NCBI GenBank assembly: GCA_963969345.1
Contig: OZ017767.1
Coordinates: 9,365,547 to 9,429,546 of the forward strand
Reading direction: 5' to 3'
Length of the DNA stretch: 64,000 nucleotides
Source: Turbatrix aceti
Taxonomy: Eukaryota; Nematoda; Chromadorea; Rhabditida; Panagrolaimidae
The notes beneath the pieces are model-generated. The model did no database searches, was not told where the DNA came from, and saw nothing but the letters and a program-made list of their open reading frames with translations. The stretch's first letter is position 1. Every line of letters begins with the position of its first letter. Below, one piece after another: positions 34,501 to 48,600 of this stretch. Made by a program: the position numbers and the translations under genes.

Positions 34501-35507
34501 CAGACAGTCTGCGAGCCGATTTACAAACAAGGGGAGAGGGCCGACACAGCAATTTTTACACTTTCAAATGTTTTGTGCCAAAATTGTAGAGGACCCTAAG
34601 GGCAGTCTAAAACCGCAATATTAGATTTTTAAAAAATCAGATTCTGGAGATTTGGGTTCAGATGTGTTTTCAAAAAATAGGATGTCACGTGTTTCGTTTG
34701 TGGGGAAATAATCTGAAAATTTGCTTACGGGGGTTTCAGAGCACGGGGAATACGATGGCTTACTCAAATTTTTCAAAAAACAACTGCAAATATTTTTTAT
34801 TGAATTTCGCCTTCACAAAATCGGCTTTACCGTTCCTTAAAAAAAATAATCGGACTATACCACTTATCCTATCTGAAAGAGCGATTTTTTTGGCATATAG
34901 CGTAGTGTTCTTTGAAAAAACGTAGAGTGCTTTCCGCCTTCTGGGTCTCGATTTGTAGTAAAAACGACCAAAAACCCCTTCAAAAAACATGGCGGGAAGT
35001 GCGCACGCGCATGCGCACGCGCGCGCGAGCACAAAAAAGGGGGTTTTTATGTAGTTTTTACCACAAATCGGGACCCAGAAGGCGGAAGGCACTCTACGTT
35101 TTTTCAAAGAACACTACGTTATGTGTCAAAAAAATCGCTCTTTCAGATAGGATAGGTGGTATAGCCCGATTATTTTTTTTAAGGAACGGTAAAGACGATT
35201 TTGTGAAGGCGAAATTCAATAAAAAATATTTGCAGTAGTTTTTTAAAAAATCTGAGTATGCTATCGTGTGCCCCGTTTTTTGAAACCCCTCTAAACAAAT
35301 TTTCAGATTCTTTCCCCGCAAACGAAACACGTGACATCCTATTTTTTGAAAACACATCTGAACCCAAATCTCCAGAATCTGATTTTAAAAAAATCTAATA
35401 TTGCGGTTTTAGACTGCCCTTAGGGTCCTCTACAATTTTGGCTCAAAACATTTGAAAGTGTAAAAATTGCTGTGTCGTCGAATTCAAATCGGCTCACAGA
35501 CTGTCTG
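34501..35507. mobile_element. 1.0-kb fold-back element flanked by TTAA
   Basis: The outer ends are CAGACAGTCTG followed by [C/T]GAGCCGATTT, in inverted orientation, with TTAA on each side (34497-34500 and 35508-35511). The arms (about 490 bp each) are near-identical over long stretches, for example TTAGACTGCCCTTAGGGTCC. The centre (34999-35030) is an alternating purine-pyrimidine tract (GTGCGCACGCGCATGCGCAC). TTAA targeting is known for piggyBac and Kolobok elements. No transposase is present, so this is a non-autonomous element. Confidence 0.88.
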
Positions 35508-35511
35508 TTAA

Positions 35512-38500
35512 TTTTTCTTTCAAATTTATTTTTATGGGCAACTTTTTTTTTCAATGTCAGGATGTTTTACGTCGAATCAACCCTCTGACGTAACCCTTTT
35601 TTTTTACTTCCCCATTAAATCCCCTACCAAAATTGACATCAAGAGTCAATTAGCCATTTTTTGTCTCCTTGATTCGCAGTCATTAGCCAGTTATTTAGTT
35701 AGCTTCGGTTTTTTTTCGGTAGCTAATGCACTCACTTACGCACTCGCTTACCATCTGAAGTTGCCCCCCCCCCCTGCACATCCATCCCATCCGAAACCCC
35801 TACCGAAACCGACTCTCTTCCCGTCCAAGTGAAGTCAATCGTTACCGGGGTCATCGGCGATTGACTCATTACGTAAGCGGGAGATTTGTCGAAAGCGGCA
35901 ATTTGTCATGGTTGTTGTTCAAAAACTGTTCAAACAAACACTTTACTCACTCGATAGAATGAATGGACAAGCGAACGAGCGGCATCCATATCTCACCCAG
36001 CTGTGACACACCAACTATTACCGTCTATTATCCTGCCGGGTAGACTGGATCTCACTTATCCCAGGCGCGCTACTGGAAAAGACAAGCGTAGGCTTGACAC
36101 CTTTGCTCATTTTTTTTGAATACCAAAGACAACAAAGAAAGGAAGGAGGGGAGGGAGCCACGCTTTCACACATTTCTCCGCTCCCATTCGTGGGGGTTCG
36201 TCGATGATGGACACCTCCAAGGATGATGGGTGATGGCTAATTGCCGAAGCCACTCGATACCGCGCCTCTGCAGGTGCCATCGCGTCTGTTCTGTCAGCAC
36301 ATGGACTTTTTTAAATTTGCTTACTTCAAATCTGTGGCCTTGTTTGTAGCATGCAAAATTTACTATTATCGGTGGAATTGTTCTGTTACCAGTTGCTTTC
36401 GTTTGTTCGATCGTTCCCAGGAGGAGGTGTCTTACAATTTTTTTAATTTTTTGAGTTAACGACAATCGTTGTGTCATTCATTCATTCATTCATTTGGGTC
36501 CACCTCCGAAACAAAGTCGTAGTAGCTATACTTGTTTCCAGATCTCATACTCAATTGGTAACCGAGGAGAAAGTGGTGGTGAGCTGCTAACTAACCAACT
36601 AACTGTAGGATGAGTAAGGTACAGGTCTGTGTACTTCGCTAATCATCGATGTCGTCTGGATCATCATTGTATACTTGTTTGCAATATTTTACGATAACCA
36701 AAATGACCGGTTGCTTATTGCCTCTGATTTTGTTTAAAAAAGAGAACTAACAATTTTTAATCGTTTTTGGACTACAATTTTGATCAAAACGTGTTTTTTT
36801 TTTGATACGATACATTTTTTTTTTAAATACCGTATCAATTCCCTTAATTAATTAATAACCAGGAAAATTACGGTACACTGCCTAATTTCCGTGGGATCCC
36901 GTAACCGTGACAATATTGCATCTCATCTCCGAGGTGCCATTTTTCTAACCACAACCAACCCTTACTTGGTTATCTTTCCCGAGTGATCTGTCACCATCTC
37001 ACTTTCTCATAATTTTTAACCCTTGTTCATTCACGCTTCTCTTCCCATTCTACGGCCATACCAACTCAACTCAAGGCCATGGAATGGATGGAAAGTAGAC
37101 TAAATCCAATCAGGTTGTCTTGTTCACGCTTAAGCGTACATACTACCTACCTGGTAATTAATTAGGCGAATATTTACCACTACACCTGACCGAACCCCTG
37201 CAAATCATCGAGAGTTAGATAAGTTGCATATCTTTTTTTTTCTGGGGTGTGTGGCGTAATGTGGTAAATATTGTTGTGATCGTTATCTGGGATAACTCTG
37301 AACCCCAGGTAGCACAGGTAAAATTAGTGAAATTTAGTTAACCGTCCACTCACAGATTATTGTCATTACTTGTGCTTACGATCCTATCCTCACTTTGTCG
37401 TACTACTTACAGTGCATCGTTTCACTCCTTTCCCCCCTCCCCAATTGTTAGCAAATTGTTCGCTGTCTACTTTGTTGAAAAAAAAAAGTTTTAAGACCCG
37501 CTCCGACATATGTATGTATGCAACTCCCGGGTCGACTGTCAAATTACCCTCTGTTTTACTTACCTGCGTCGGGTGAGCCAATCACTTGGGTAAGCATCAA
37601 ACCGATCGCTCTCAAATGAACGAGGGGAAAAACGGTATAAAAGTAGGGTTATTGACAGGGGCGCTGCCCCTGACACGCGTTTGTAGTACATTGCTGCTGA
37701 CAGGCGAGAAGATAGCAGTAGAAGAAGACAAAATTGCGTCGAGTGCTTTTCGATAGGTAGAACATCACATCAAGTAAATCAACAGCACCACCGATAGCTT
37801 AAGCTTCTCTTTTCTATTCGTCTTTTTCTTCTTCGTGTACAATAGACACGCTGCAGACGACGTAAATATATATGTAGGTAGTATCAACGTCCGTCGGATG
37901 GATGGATTATAATATTTTTGCCGAGAGTATGTATATCTCTTCTTCTTGTTCTCGCTTGCTTGCTTTTTGAAACACATCCAAGTCAATGGAGTGAGCTTCC
38001 GCAAACAATGTACATAAGATGTATCAAACAATCAATCTCAATGACAATCTGACTATTTGTTGGTCTATTGGATCGGTGACACGGCTGGCATAATAGTAAG
38101 CGCTTCCGGCTCAGGTGAGACCAGGTCAGGTGAGCTGAGGAACTTTATCCAATGCTGCTTAGATTTTTTTTTCTGTTCTGCTAAGTTAACTCCTCCATGT
38201 TTTTTTTGCAAAAAAAGGATAGAGTCAAGTTTCAATCGTAATCCGATAGAAATCATGATTCAATCAGATTCATGAAGAAGTGAGTTGTTCATGTATTTGC
38301 ATCTGTTCTCATTTCACGGTAATCTTCATTCCTTCCCATTAGCGTTCATAACCCGTTTATTGAAGGGCACATACATACATACACGCGAAGAGACTCACTC
38401 GGTGATGATGCTCACAGTTCCATGAAAATTGGCTCCGCCTACTTGTACCTTCCGACTTGACTCTTCTTCTGCCTTCATTTGAACATGCCCTGCCCGCCTA

Positions 38501-39168
38501 TCCTATTCCATTCCATTTCATTCCCATGTCTGTCTGGGACTAAATTGTTGTAGATGGCATTTACACGTTTTTTATTTCTCCGTGCAAACATTCTGGGACC
38601 TTGTAAATAGAAAATAGTCTTGTCTCCTTTTTTTGGGGTTCTGACATGTAAATTTATTTTTTTACTTTTTTCCCGTGTTTTTATCAGTTTTATGCCAAGA
38701 TTTACCCATTTTGCTTCTGGCCATGTTGATTCTCTTATGTTCCATCAACTATCCATTCATTCATCGTGCTCACAACCCCGAAACACCAACCAGCGTATCG
38801 GTGGTGGTTGTGGTTTGTTTTTGGGGCGGTCCTTTACTCTGTTCCTTGGGAACCACCCATTCAGTCAGTCAGTCAGTCGGTCCCCATGTGTGTACCAACA
38901 TGTGTGTGTGTGTGTGGATGAGGGGGGATGACTTGTCGTTGTTGGCGGCGTGCGTTTTGTTGTGATACGGTCGTTTGTTTGGTTGGTAGACTCGTCTTGG
39001 TTGCGGGGTTGTCGGTTGCATTAGAAGTGGTAAAGAGTGTGAATTGATGATACGTAATATTTTTTTTTGATGTGTATTCTACTCCGTGATTGTTATCCGT
39101 GATTTTTTAAACTTTAGATAACTTTTGTCTAGATTTAATATTTTTTTTTAATTTTCCAGGGATTCAAA
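35512..39168. promoter_or_regulatory. Upstream non-coding region of the Six3/6 homeobox gene
   Basis: The 3.6 kb contains no convincing exon. It has simple repeats ((ATTC)n near 36474, (GTCA)n near 38864, (TG)n near 38897), TTAATTAATTAAT at about 36844, and a TATAAAAG box at 37636. A splice acceptor (TTTTCCAG) ends at 39159, ten bases before the start codon, so an upstream non-coding exon or trans-splicing is likely. Confidence 0.45.
37636..37643 (+). promoter_or_regulatory. Candidate TATA box
   Basis: TATAAAAG followed about 20 bp later by the palindrome CAGGGGCGCTGCCCCTG. It could drive a 5' exon of the homeobox gene about 1.5 kb upstream of the start codon. Confidence 0.25.
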
Positions 39169-42100
39169 ATGATGAATCCAGAGCAAGCAGCCCGAATCTG
39201 GGGTCAGATGATGTCGGCTGCAGCGGCTGGCGGAAATCCCGGTAGTGGCAACGGTGTTCCAGAAAATCCATTTTTGGCAGCCCTTGCTGCCAATGCCACC
39301 CAGCCAGCCGGTTCGCCTCCCATCAAGATCATCGGTGGCTCACCCGACAATGGTCCCAGCTCTAATGTCGGATCAGTTTCCTCGACGCCGTCTCCGACCC
39401 CCGTCGATGGCACAGTTTCCAAGTCAACAAGTCGACCCCCATCCACAGGCCCCGGAGCAACAACCGCCCCCGGTGGACCCCCACCTGGTCTGCTCACCGC
39501 TCCACCCGGATTTGAACAACTTTCTCAACTCTGGCAGATGATGATGAATCGCGGAGCCGCTCCCGGCGGTGCTCCAGCCGGACTCGGAGGCTTCATGCCG
39601 AATCCACTGTTTCCCGGACTTCCAGGAGCCGGTTTCAATGCCCATGGCATGAGTCCTCAAGAGGTGAGTCTTGGAACAATAGCTTGAGTCCTTAAGTTTT
39701 TGGATGGTTCGTTGGTTGGCGTGTCTGATTGGCATGCGTGCCAGGCTATGGCAGAGGCTATGAGCGCGAGTACTTGAGAGCTTCATTAAACGCGCGCTCC
39801 TCACTTTTGGTTTGTGGGGCTGTAAGCACAAGGGAATTACTAATACTTATCCTCCCTGTAAAGTATTGTTAGTGGTTTCCTTTGTGATAGACAACACAGA
39901 GAAATATGGACAACAACTACTAACAATACGTACGGCGGCAAGAAGGAGGATATTGGCACTTGGCACATGGATGCGCTCACTTAAGCGAGCCTAGGATTAC
40001 GATCGCTTAAGGGAGTGCTCCGGGGTTAATGTAAAAAAAACATTATTACGCTGCAGGAAGTTTTGTATAATACATAATCCCATAGTATCAACTGTTCCTT
40101 TCCTTTTTTCCCCATTGTATGGTTCAAAAATTTTTTGGCGCTAAAAATCTGCCGGAGAGATAGGATAGATAATCCCATTCCGACGGAAGCGCAGTTACCT
40201 CTCTCTTTCTTTTTTTGTGCTTTTTTGACCCTAACTAAATTTCCTGAAGACTCGCATCAGAATCATCTCAATTTCGAGGATAAAGGAAATATAAAAAGGA
40301 TCTTCATTGTCAAGCTGACAAATCAAATCCACTTATGTAATGTCAGTGACTTAATTTTTAAAATAGTTTTTTTGTAAGAGTTGACATCTGCGAATTTGCG
40401 ATTTATTTAGTATTATTACGTTCAGTGTTCATGCGTCACCCTAGCCTTTGGTCTTGCATAAAAACAATTATGTTATGTGGCTCATGTTATGGGGCTGAAT
40501 ACTATGTTAGGTGCGCATTACACCCTCCTGAGGACCCCAAATTACCTGTCGTCATCCGATAATTTTCGACCAAGGCAGGGAAGGTTGTGACATGATACTT
40601 CCTCAATTTTTTGCACTTGTTGGTTGACGAGTCAAAGATCTTGCTATGCGCATTTTTGCTGGCGTTAAGAAAGTAAGACGTTAGGCTAGGTTAGGTTAGG
40701 GCAATTTGATAGCGACCAATAAATCCCTGCGCGCATCCATAGCTGCTGCGGCGGCCTCGTTAATGACCTGTCACAACTATATCTGTCCTCCGCATATTAG
40801 TACACGCTCTTGGCTCTCTTGACTCTTGGATAGCTATCAATTAGGCTAGTTAACTTGTTATGAAGCCTCTCATCATATCCATCCGACATAGGATGCCGTA
40901 GCGAGCCTGTTTACCAGGGAAAAGCTGAAAACTGATTCTTTTTAAATACAATTTACACTTCGGCTCTGTTACAATTTACGTTTTTACAAAAAAATATTTT
41001 TTTAACATTTGTTTATGATTTCAGATGATGCAAATCATAAAAAAGTGTGAAAAACTCGAAACTAACAACGACGTCGAGGGTCTTCGCGCTTTCTTCTGCT
41101 CGATTCCACGACCCTGGCCACTCGAAGTCTCCCGCCAGGAACCCGTCCTCCGGGCCCAGGCTCTCCTGTGCTACTACAACAAGGATTTTGCGCAGATGTA
41201 TCAGATCCTGGAATCCCATCACTTTAGCGGAAATCATTCAAAACTCCAGACGATGTGGCATGAAGCGAGGTACGAAGAAGCTGCCAAGACGAGAGGACGT
41301 CCCCTCGGACCGGTGGACAAGTACCGTGTCCGCAAGAAGTATCCCCTTCCCCGGACTATCTGGGATGGCGAGCAGAAGACGCACTGCTTCAAGGAGAGGA
41401 CCAGGACGACGCTGAGGGAACACTACCTCAAAGATCCGTATCCCAATCCCAACAAGAAGAAGGAACTCGCTTCGCAGACTGGACTGACTGCCATGCAGGT
41501 GGGAAATTGGTTCAAGAATCGTCGGCAAAGAGATCGGGCTGCTGCGGCGAAAAACAGGTGAGATTTGAAATTTTTTGTTTTTCAAATTTTATTTTTTTGG
41601 ATTTTTTAGACAAAATGGAGCATCCCTGGACACGCCAAGTCGTCAGAGCAACGTCGACATGGACGACGACTCGGCATCCGATGACTTTGATCGCCACAGC
41701 GCGGTCGCTTCGCCATCCAGTGACCTCGAAGACGGGCCAAAGGATTTCTCCCAGGCTTCGACAAGCAATCCAAAATCCTCGCCCGCTCTCCCCCACCACC
41801 TGGGAGCCCAGCCTGGCATGTCGCCTTTTACGGCAGCGATGCCCTTCATGCCGGGCTTCTTCATGGCAAATCCGATGATGCCACTCTTCCCCAACATGCC
41901 AAATGCGGATGCTATGCAGATGTTCATGCAGCAGATGCAGCGTCAAATTCTCGCCCAGCAACAGGGCCTCTTCAACGGTGGTGGTGTTGGTCCGGCGGCG
42001 GGTCTGATGGGTGCAGGTGTGGGTTCACCTGAGGGCTCGGCTTCTTCGAGTCCTCCAACAACGACCGTAAAGGTAGAAACCCCATCTGTCGTTGTCCCAG

Positions 42101-42288
42101 AGCGAAAGAAAACCAAGATCTCGATTGACGATATTCTCAACATGAAAACAACGTCATCACCTGTGAAAGTCGAAGAAACGGATTCAGATGTCCCAGCCAA
42201 GGATGGATGCCATTCTTCGTCAACCGACGAACGAGGTGACACAAGCTCCGTTGAGCCAAGCAACACGTCGACGTCGTCGTCTAATTGA
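39169..42288 (+). CDS. ceh-32: Six3/6-class homeobox transcription factor (3 exons, about 568 aa)
   Basis: Exons 39169-39663, 41025-41557 and 41610-42288, with matching phases (0 and 2). Residues 1-155 are Pro/Gly/Ala/Ser-rich, with no Groucho-type motif seen by eye. The SIX domain (about 156-273) starts [19 protein letters not shown] and includes [20 protein letters not shown]. The homeodomain (about 275-338) has [18 protein letters not shown] and [19 protein letters not shown]. The [11 protein letters not shown] start and QVGNWF helix separate Six3/6 from Six1/2 (ETSYCFKEKSR, QVSNWF) and Six4/5. C. elegans CEH-32 acts in head morphogenesis and anterior neuron fate. The C-terminal 230 residues are Met/Gln/Pro- and Ser/Asp-rich, with ISIDDILNM as a conserved-looking short motif. 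The first intron is 1.36 kb; it and the flanks probably hold enhancers. Confidence 0.95.
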
Positions 42289-42668
42289 TTTTGATTTTTT
42301 TCCAAAAATCCAACAACAAAAAATGATTCTTCTCTGACCTCTAGGATATATTTAATCTCTCACCAGCCATCTCTTACCGTATTAAGGGAAGTTTTCGTGA
42401 TTTCAGGGGCACTACTGACGTGAGTGAACGTGCTCATTTCAATTCAGCTTTTACCTTTTCAAAATTTTTACCGTTTCAAAAACAAAAACGTTCCGTTGCT
42501 GCACACAAGCTTGTCTATTTTGTTTCATGCTCAAATTAAAAATTGATAGTGTCTCAATTTTACTCTATTTGGTCTGTTTTTTGTCAGATATTTGTCTATT
42601 TCATTTTTATGTTCGCGTGATAAAAATGTTTCTTCCTTTTGCTTTTTTTTAGTCAAGTTTTGTGTTGT

Positions 42669-42674
42669 AATAAA
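42669..42674 (+). terminator. Poly(A) signal of the homeobox gene
   Basis: AATAAA lies 380 bp after the stop and is followed by T-rich sequence. This implies a 3' UTR of about 400 bp. Confidence 0.4.
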
Positions 42675-42689
42675 TTTCTTTTCATTGTG

Positions 42690-45600
42690 TTTTTGAATTT
42701 GTATTTACATGTTACTTTTTTTTGCTCCTCAAACAGACAACAATCCAAAGACATGTTGATGAATTATGAATACCGTTGTAATAAAAAATAATTAGAATTA
42801 TACCTTTGGTATACTGTAAATGATCTGGATGGGTTGGGGGTGGGGTGAATGAAAGTATGATAGAAACAAACCTTTTAGCAACTCTAAACGAAGGTTGGAG
42901 GGGTTTTAATATGTTTTGTATACACCAATTGCATTACAACTTAAATACATTAGTCTTACATATGTACGTTGTTACGCGAATGACGAGTTATCAACAGTTG
43001 AAGACAAAAAAAGTGAATCAAAAGCGAAAAAAAAATTATTTGAAGATGGTCTTAAAAATACACATACAAACACTATTTCGTCGGTGGCGTCGTCTCAGTT
43101 TTTGTTAATCGTCATTTACCGCTTCCTTTCGTTGCTCGCTCGCATGTTCACCACTTCTTGTACGTATTACGTCTTTTACACGCCTGTTAAACAGGTTTGA
43201 CTCTGACTTTGAATTTTAAATGATGATGATGATCATCATCGCGTTCTACCATAAGATGATGATGGAGAGAGGGTTTTTAATGTCATTTAGATAGTGGTTG
43301 ATTTCGACGCGTATGTACAACATACATACACCTGTGTCACTTGGTCGATTTGTTCCTACTTAGGCCGCGGAAGGCACTTTCAACCAACCACTCAACCTTG
43401 CACATCATCATCACTACTGAAGATGATTTTGTCGGTAGGCGCCAAAAAGATGCGCGCGCAAACGCGTGCGGGGTATGCGCAATCGAGAAAAGAAGAAATG
43501 AAAGGAAGAAGGAGAGGGGGATTGATTCATTCCATTTATACATACATACATACAAACATATTTATGATGGTAGTATACAACTTGTTCTTTTCTTATTACA
43601 ACTTGCCTAAACTTGACGCTCACGTTTAAGAGGTTTCGGTACTATTAAGTCTCGTTTCTTGTTTCATACAAATGTTTAACTTTTGTATTAATCACAGCAT
43701 GAGAACGTATCCAGAACAACCGTAAGATACGGTATATGTACATACGACAATTAAACACACTGTCTGTCATCTGGATATTTACAAGAAAAAAGAAGATGAT
43801 TATTAAGGCTGCTAAACGGGGAAAAGAGACGGCAATTTGATTAACTGCTATTAGCGGTGGTGCATCTTGGGCGTAGGAGATGGATGAATGGCGATTGTCT
43901 AGAAAATGTGAATTCCTGAGACGTCATCCGTTACCTTGAACACAGGTAGGGTAATGACTCTGACTTTTACTGAAAGGTTTTTGACGTCCTAACAAACTTT
44001 GCCGATTACGATACATACACTCAGTCAGGGGTTGTCTCAAAGCGAAAAAATAGTTCTAATGTAAGTTGGTCTTGACACGAAAAAAAACTTGTTCGTGATT
44101 TTAGTGAAAATTATTATAAAAATTTCTTTTAAAAAAGCGATTGTTGCATTACCCATCGACCTGATGTGTCCTAACCTGCCCTGAGTATACGGTCTGATTT
44201 CCACTTGAGGATAAAAAACCCCGAAACCTCGACAAAACCTGACGAGGAGGGTCATTCAAGGTAACACCGCGTCTGTCCTAGACCTACATATTTAGATTCA
44301 TTCAATTTTGTCAAGCCTGTTGCATTGAACACAGTCTCTCCTGACTAAATGTTCTGTTTCATTAGCCGTTAACAACAAAAAGTAGATATTTAGAAAATGG
44401 AGAAGTCCTCAACGCAAACAAAGAGGGAGCTGACTTACATACTGACTGACTGGTAGAAATGGTATCTATCGGAGAGGAGAGAAAAAGGGAGGGGGAGAGA
44501 GTATTTAGTTGTAAACTGCGCCTACTGCTGGTAGCTCATTCGCTCACTTTAACAACGAGCTACCAACAACACTGCGCACACAGAAAACGAAAACGAAGAC
44601 GAAAACGAAAACGATAAATGTTGAGTTTTTCTCGACTTCATCTTCTTAACTTGTCAACAACATGAGCTGATGCTGATGAGGTGATGAGGAGGATGATGAT
44701 GCAGTCAATCGTTTGCTTACATTCATTCGTTCGTTCATTCGGAGGAAGAGGGGAAAGGACTGTGATGAGGAGCTAACTATCCGACTTAAAACAAAAGAAG
44801 AAGACGAAATCGAAAAAGAATGACGAAAGCAAAGTTAACCGAACATTGTCAGGGTATATGTTTGTTACGGTACAAAAAACATGTATCGTATTATGTTTTT
44901 GATACAGAAAAAAGTGTATCAGATACGATACACTTTTTCCAGCAAAAGATGAGATATGATTTTTAGAGTCAGACTAATCCCATCAAGTCAAGCTTGTTTG
45001 CACTCAGTCAAGAAAAAAAAAAGAAAGAGAGTAATAACAGGGTATGAATGCCGACTACTCATCCCTGATCCTTTCTTCCTTTCGTTCTCCTTTGCCAGAT
45101 GACGAGCGTATGCCGGTGGATTGGGATTTCGCCGATTCAGTGACATGCACACGCTCGGTCACGACTCCTTCTTCTTCTATCTCTCCTACGCAGATCGGCT
45201 TCCTTGCTCCGTTAATGGACTACAAAACGATAATCCTTTACTCTTTCAAATAGTAAATAAATGGTAGCACGGCAAATAATATGAATACTATTATCGCGCG
45301 CGCCAATTTGTGTTGTTTTTCGTTATTCGTTATTCGATTTTTCAAGCAGGCACTGCATGCGCTCGCGCATGCATGCATTGTTCTCTATTCCCTGTTGTAC
45401 ATATACTACATGGATGTTCACACTCAATCAGACATTACAACTCTCATGTCATTGCACTCTATGTTCTCATCACAGCGGGATCCTATTTTTTTATGAATAC
45501 ATATAGAACGTTTTGCATTAAGTAAGATTTGGGATCTATCGTACATAAGTACAGTATCACAAGCCAGCTCAATTACAGTCTACCTGGCTATTGATCTTTG

Positions 45601-48600
45601 TATGTGTTTATCTGGGTGCGCCCCAGGGTCGGTATAAGTGGACAAAGGGGTGGAGCGATTGGTGAAAGAGAGAAGGGTGGAGTGTATCCATTACAGCATA
45701 CTATTTATCGGAGACAGCCAACCAGCCTTGCTCTCTCTTTCTACCAATGACCCGCCATGGCATAGTATTACTGTAAGACGCCATGTTATGCCCTCCCAAA
45801 AAAAGTATTAGCATTCCTCCTACCCTCTTCCTAAACGAATAAATAGTCCATTCAATAAAAATTTTTGAATCTCAATTGACGCACAACAGCCAACGCAGCA
45901 TGTCTTTTTAAGTTTGCTACTATTTAGCAGCGCGCGCGCGCACAACGAAGTGAGCGAGCAAGCAAGACTGATTAATTGTCCTAACCAAATAAGTGAATGG
46001 CACATACATATGTACAACATGGCTGTCAGTAGTCAACCGGACAAAGGATGCCTGCTAAAATCTGTCTTCGGGCCATTTAGCCGTTAATTGAGAACTCTAA
46101 CCACTCAAATCTCCAATCTCTCGTAGAGATTACTCTCTTTTGCATAAGTAGTGGTAGCTCTGGTGGTGGCTGCTAGGATGTGTTGTGTCGTACATACTAC
46201 GTCTGACGGGATAGGGCCAAATGCCACAAATTGCCGGCTACCACAGGCACAGGAGGGGCGCATGTTTATGCAGCAGAGACATTATCACATCAAAGTTACA
46301 TACCATTTCCTGTGCCCCCAGCCGTGTGTGTCGATGCTGATTTGTATAAACGAGCCTAGATTGACTGACTCTTTCCCATCCATCCTTGGGCCCTCCTGGT
46401 ACATCCATTCAAATCCTAATCCATTGGTGTGAAAAAAAAAGCAGGGAAAAGAAACCGGAATAAACCGAGCAGGGGGATTTTGTGAAAACAGAGCAGACAG
46501 GCGAAAAAAAAGGCGATGATGATCGGTAATCTCATAATGGATGATTTTGATGCTGACGAAGTAAACGAAGAAGAAGAAAGAGACAGATAAAAGCATCGTG
46601 ATCTCTCACAATATTAATCCAATTTGCCATCGACGACTGCATGCATGCATCTGGTTTCAATTGTCAACCCATTATCCCTTCTGTGTCTCACGAAGAAAGA
46701 AAGAAATCAAAGCGCGTAATAGATTGACTCAATTTCTTCTCTCTTCGACTTCTTTTCACATCAACACAGAGTATATTCAATCTCATACATACATACATAC
46801 GATACAGTAATACTCCTGCACAATGCAATGAGTGAATTTGATGTTAGCATCTCCTCTCCTCTTCGTCGGTTGGCTGTGTCAGTGATACCTTCTCTTTGCT
46901 TCTCTCTGTTTCTTCATCTTCTTCTTCGTTTTCAACAACAAAGTGGAGAAGAAAAAAAAAGAAAGAGAAGAAGAAGAAGAGCCGTTACATATTCTTTGTG
47001 TTCACAAATTGAACACAGACACGATAGATGCAGTGTAAATTGAATTCTGTTTTTTATTGTTACAAAAAAAATTGACACTTGTTAGCTATGTATCGACGGG
47101 AGAAAAAAGTGAGCAGGCATATCGGAGACAGGAGGGGGGATGGGTTACCAAAAAGTGGTTTACTGTGATTTTGGGGGTCGTTTTTAGAAATTCAGAAAAA
47201 AAATTGAAATTTGGATGAAAACAAAAGAAAAATGTGCAACAATGCGCACACTTGTGCATAAATTTTTTATTTTAGTTGTTCTTGAAAGGAAAATCGAAGA
47301 CTTTTCGTTACGGGAACCATGATTTCGGTTAGAAACAAATTGCGATCTTTTTTTCATTATTTTCAACTTGGTGTGTAAATTGTAAATAATTTCCGATATT
47401 TTCGGTATTCTAAAAATTCTAAACAAAAAATGTAAAATTTTTTTAAACAAATTTAAATTTTTTTTGTATTTATTTTGTTCAGTCAACCAAGAAGAGTATG
47501 TATCCCCTTACGATGCCGTAATAAGGTACCGTATCCTTCTTTGGCGGATGTCTGCTCTGATGTTTAACCTGTCAATAGGGTCGTATACAATTTCTGTCTC
47601 CTGCCTTCTAAATAGTCGTCGTGTGTCGTGTGTTTGTGCATGTATGTGCCTTGAGAAGAAAGGAGAGGCAGCTATTTGTTCATATTTGACTGCATTTGAA
47701 TTGGATGAATGCCGGAAGCGAGTCCAATGACGAAAAGGCTACGACAGGCGGCTTGTTGCTCTCTTTTTCTCCGATTATCTACTTTGCCTCGCCAGAGCCC
47801 AGGTGGTAATGACGATAACTACCATGTCCCATACGCCATCATTCTACCGTTACCAAAGTCACGATGAAAAGCGAGACCGGAAGGCACACATAACAGACGA
47901 CAGGCTTTATACACGTCTCGCACAAATACAATGAAGCGCAAATTGAGCACAAATGCCGACCCTAACCCCCCTCCTGCCGTGCAAATAGGCAAATAGTCGT
48001 GTAACCTGTTGTGTGCTTGTACACGTTTCAATTGAGACCTCAGGCTCTATTTAATGGGACATGTCTTTCTCGGACGACTTTTTTTGAGGGAACAACACCA
48101 AAAAAAATTTTTCATGATAAAAAATTAAGCACAATTTTTCTTAAATCACCTACAGTAATCTCATGTGCGATTACGATATCGATTTTTTTTGGCACAGATT
48201 GTCTAACTTTTATACGCAGAAACATAATGCAGTGTCCTCGCACCTGTTGTTGACAGAGTTCAGGTGAATAAAATTTTTGCACAAACCAATCTCAGATCCA
48301 CATAAGAGTCATTTTACGTGATGCAATGTATTATTATATCTATCGGATGATCTTTTAACCATTTCCGTCTACTCTCTCAAAAAATCAGGACACCACAGTA
48401 AACTGTTAATGACACATATTAGCATAATCGACGCGATCCACCTCTCTTCCTCTCTCTTCATTGTTTTTGTGCCGTGTTATTACAAGCATAACTAACACAA
48501 AAGAACACATGCTTAGGTTAAACAGCTGCTATTAACCTCCTGTCATGCGCTTGCACGCCCGGAACGGCTCAAATGGTGGTGTCAAAAGCCGCGCGGCGCT

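Noticed and set aside
34662..35357. Mirror-image frames of 87-115 residues
   Set aside because: They come from the arms of the TTAA fold-back element and have no protein-family features.
43400..47000. Many frames of 60-110 residues in the homeobox downstream region
   Set aside because: They run through simple repeats such as CATACATA and GATGATGAT and show no exon borders.
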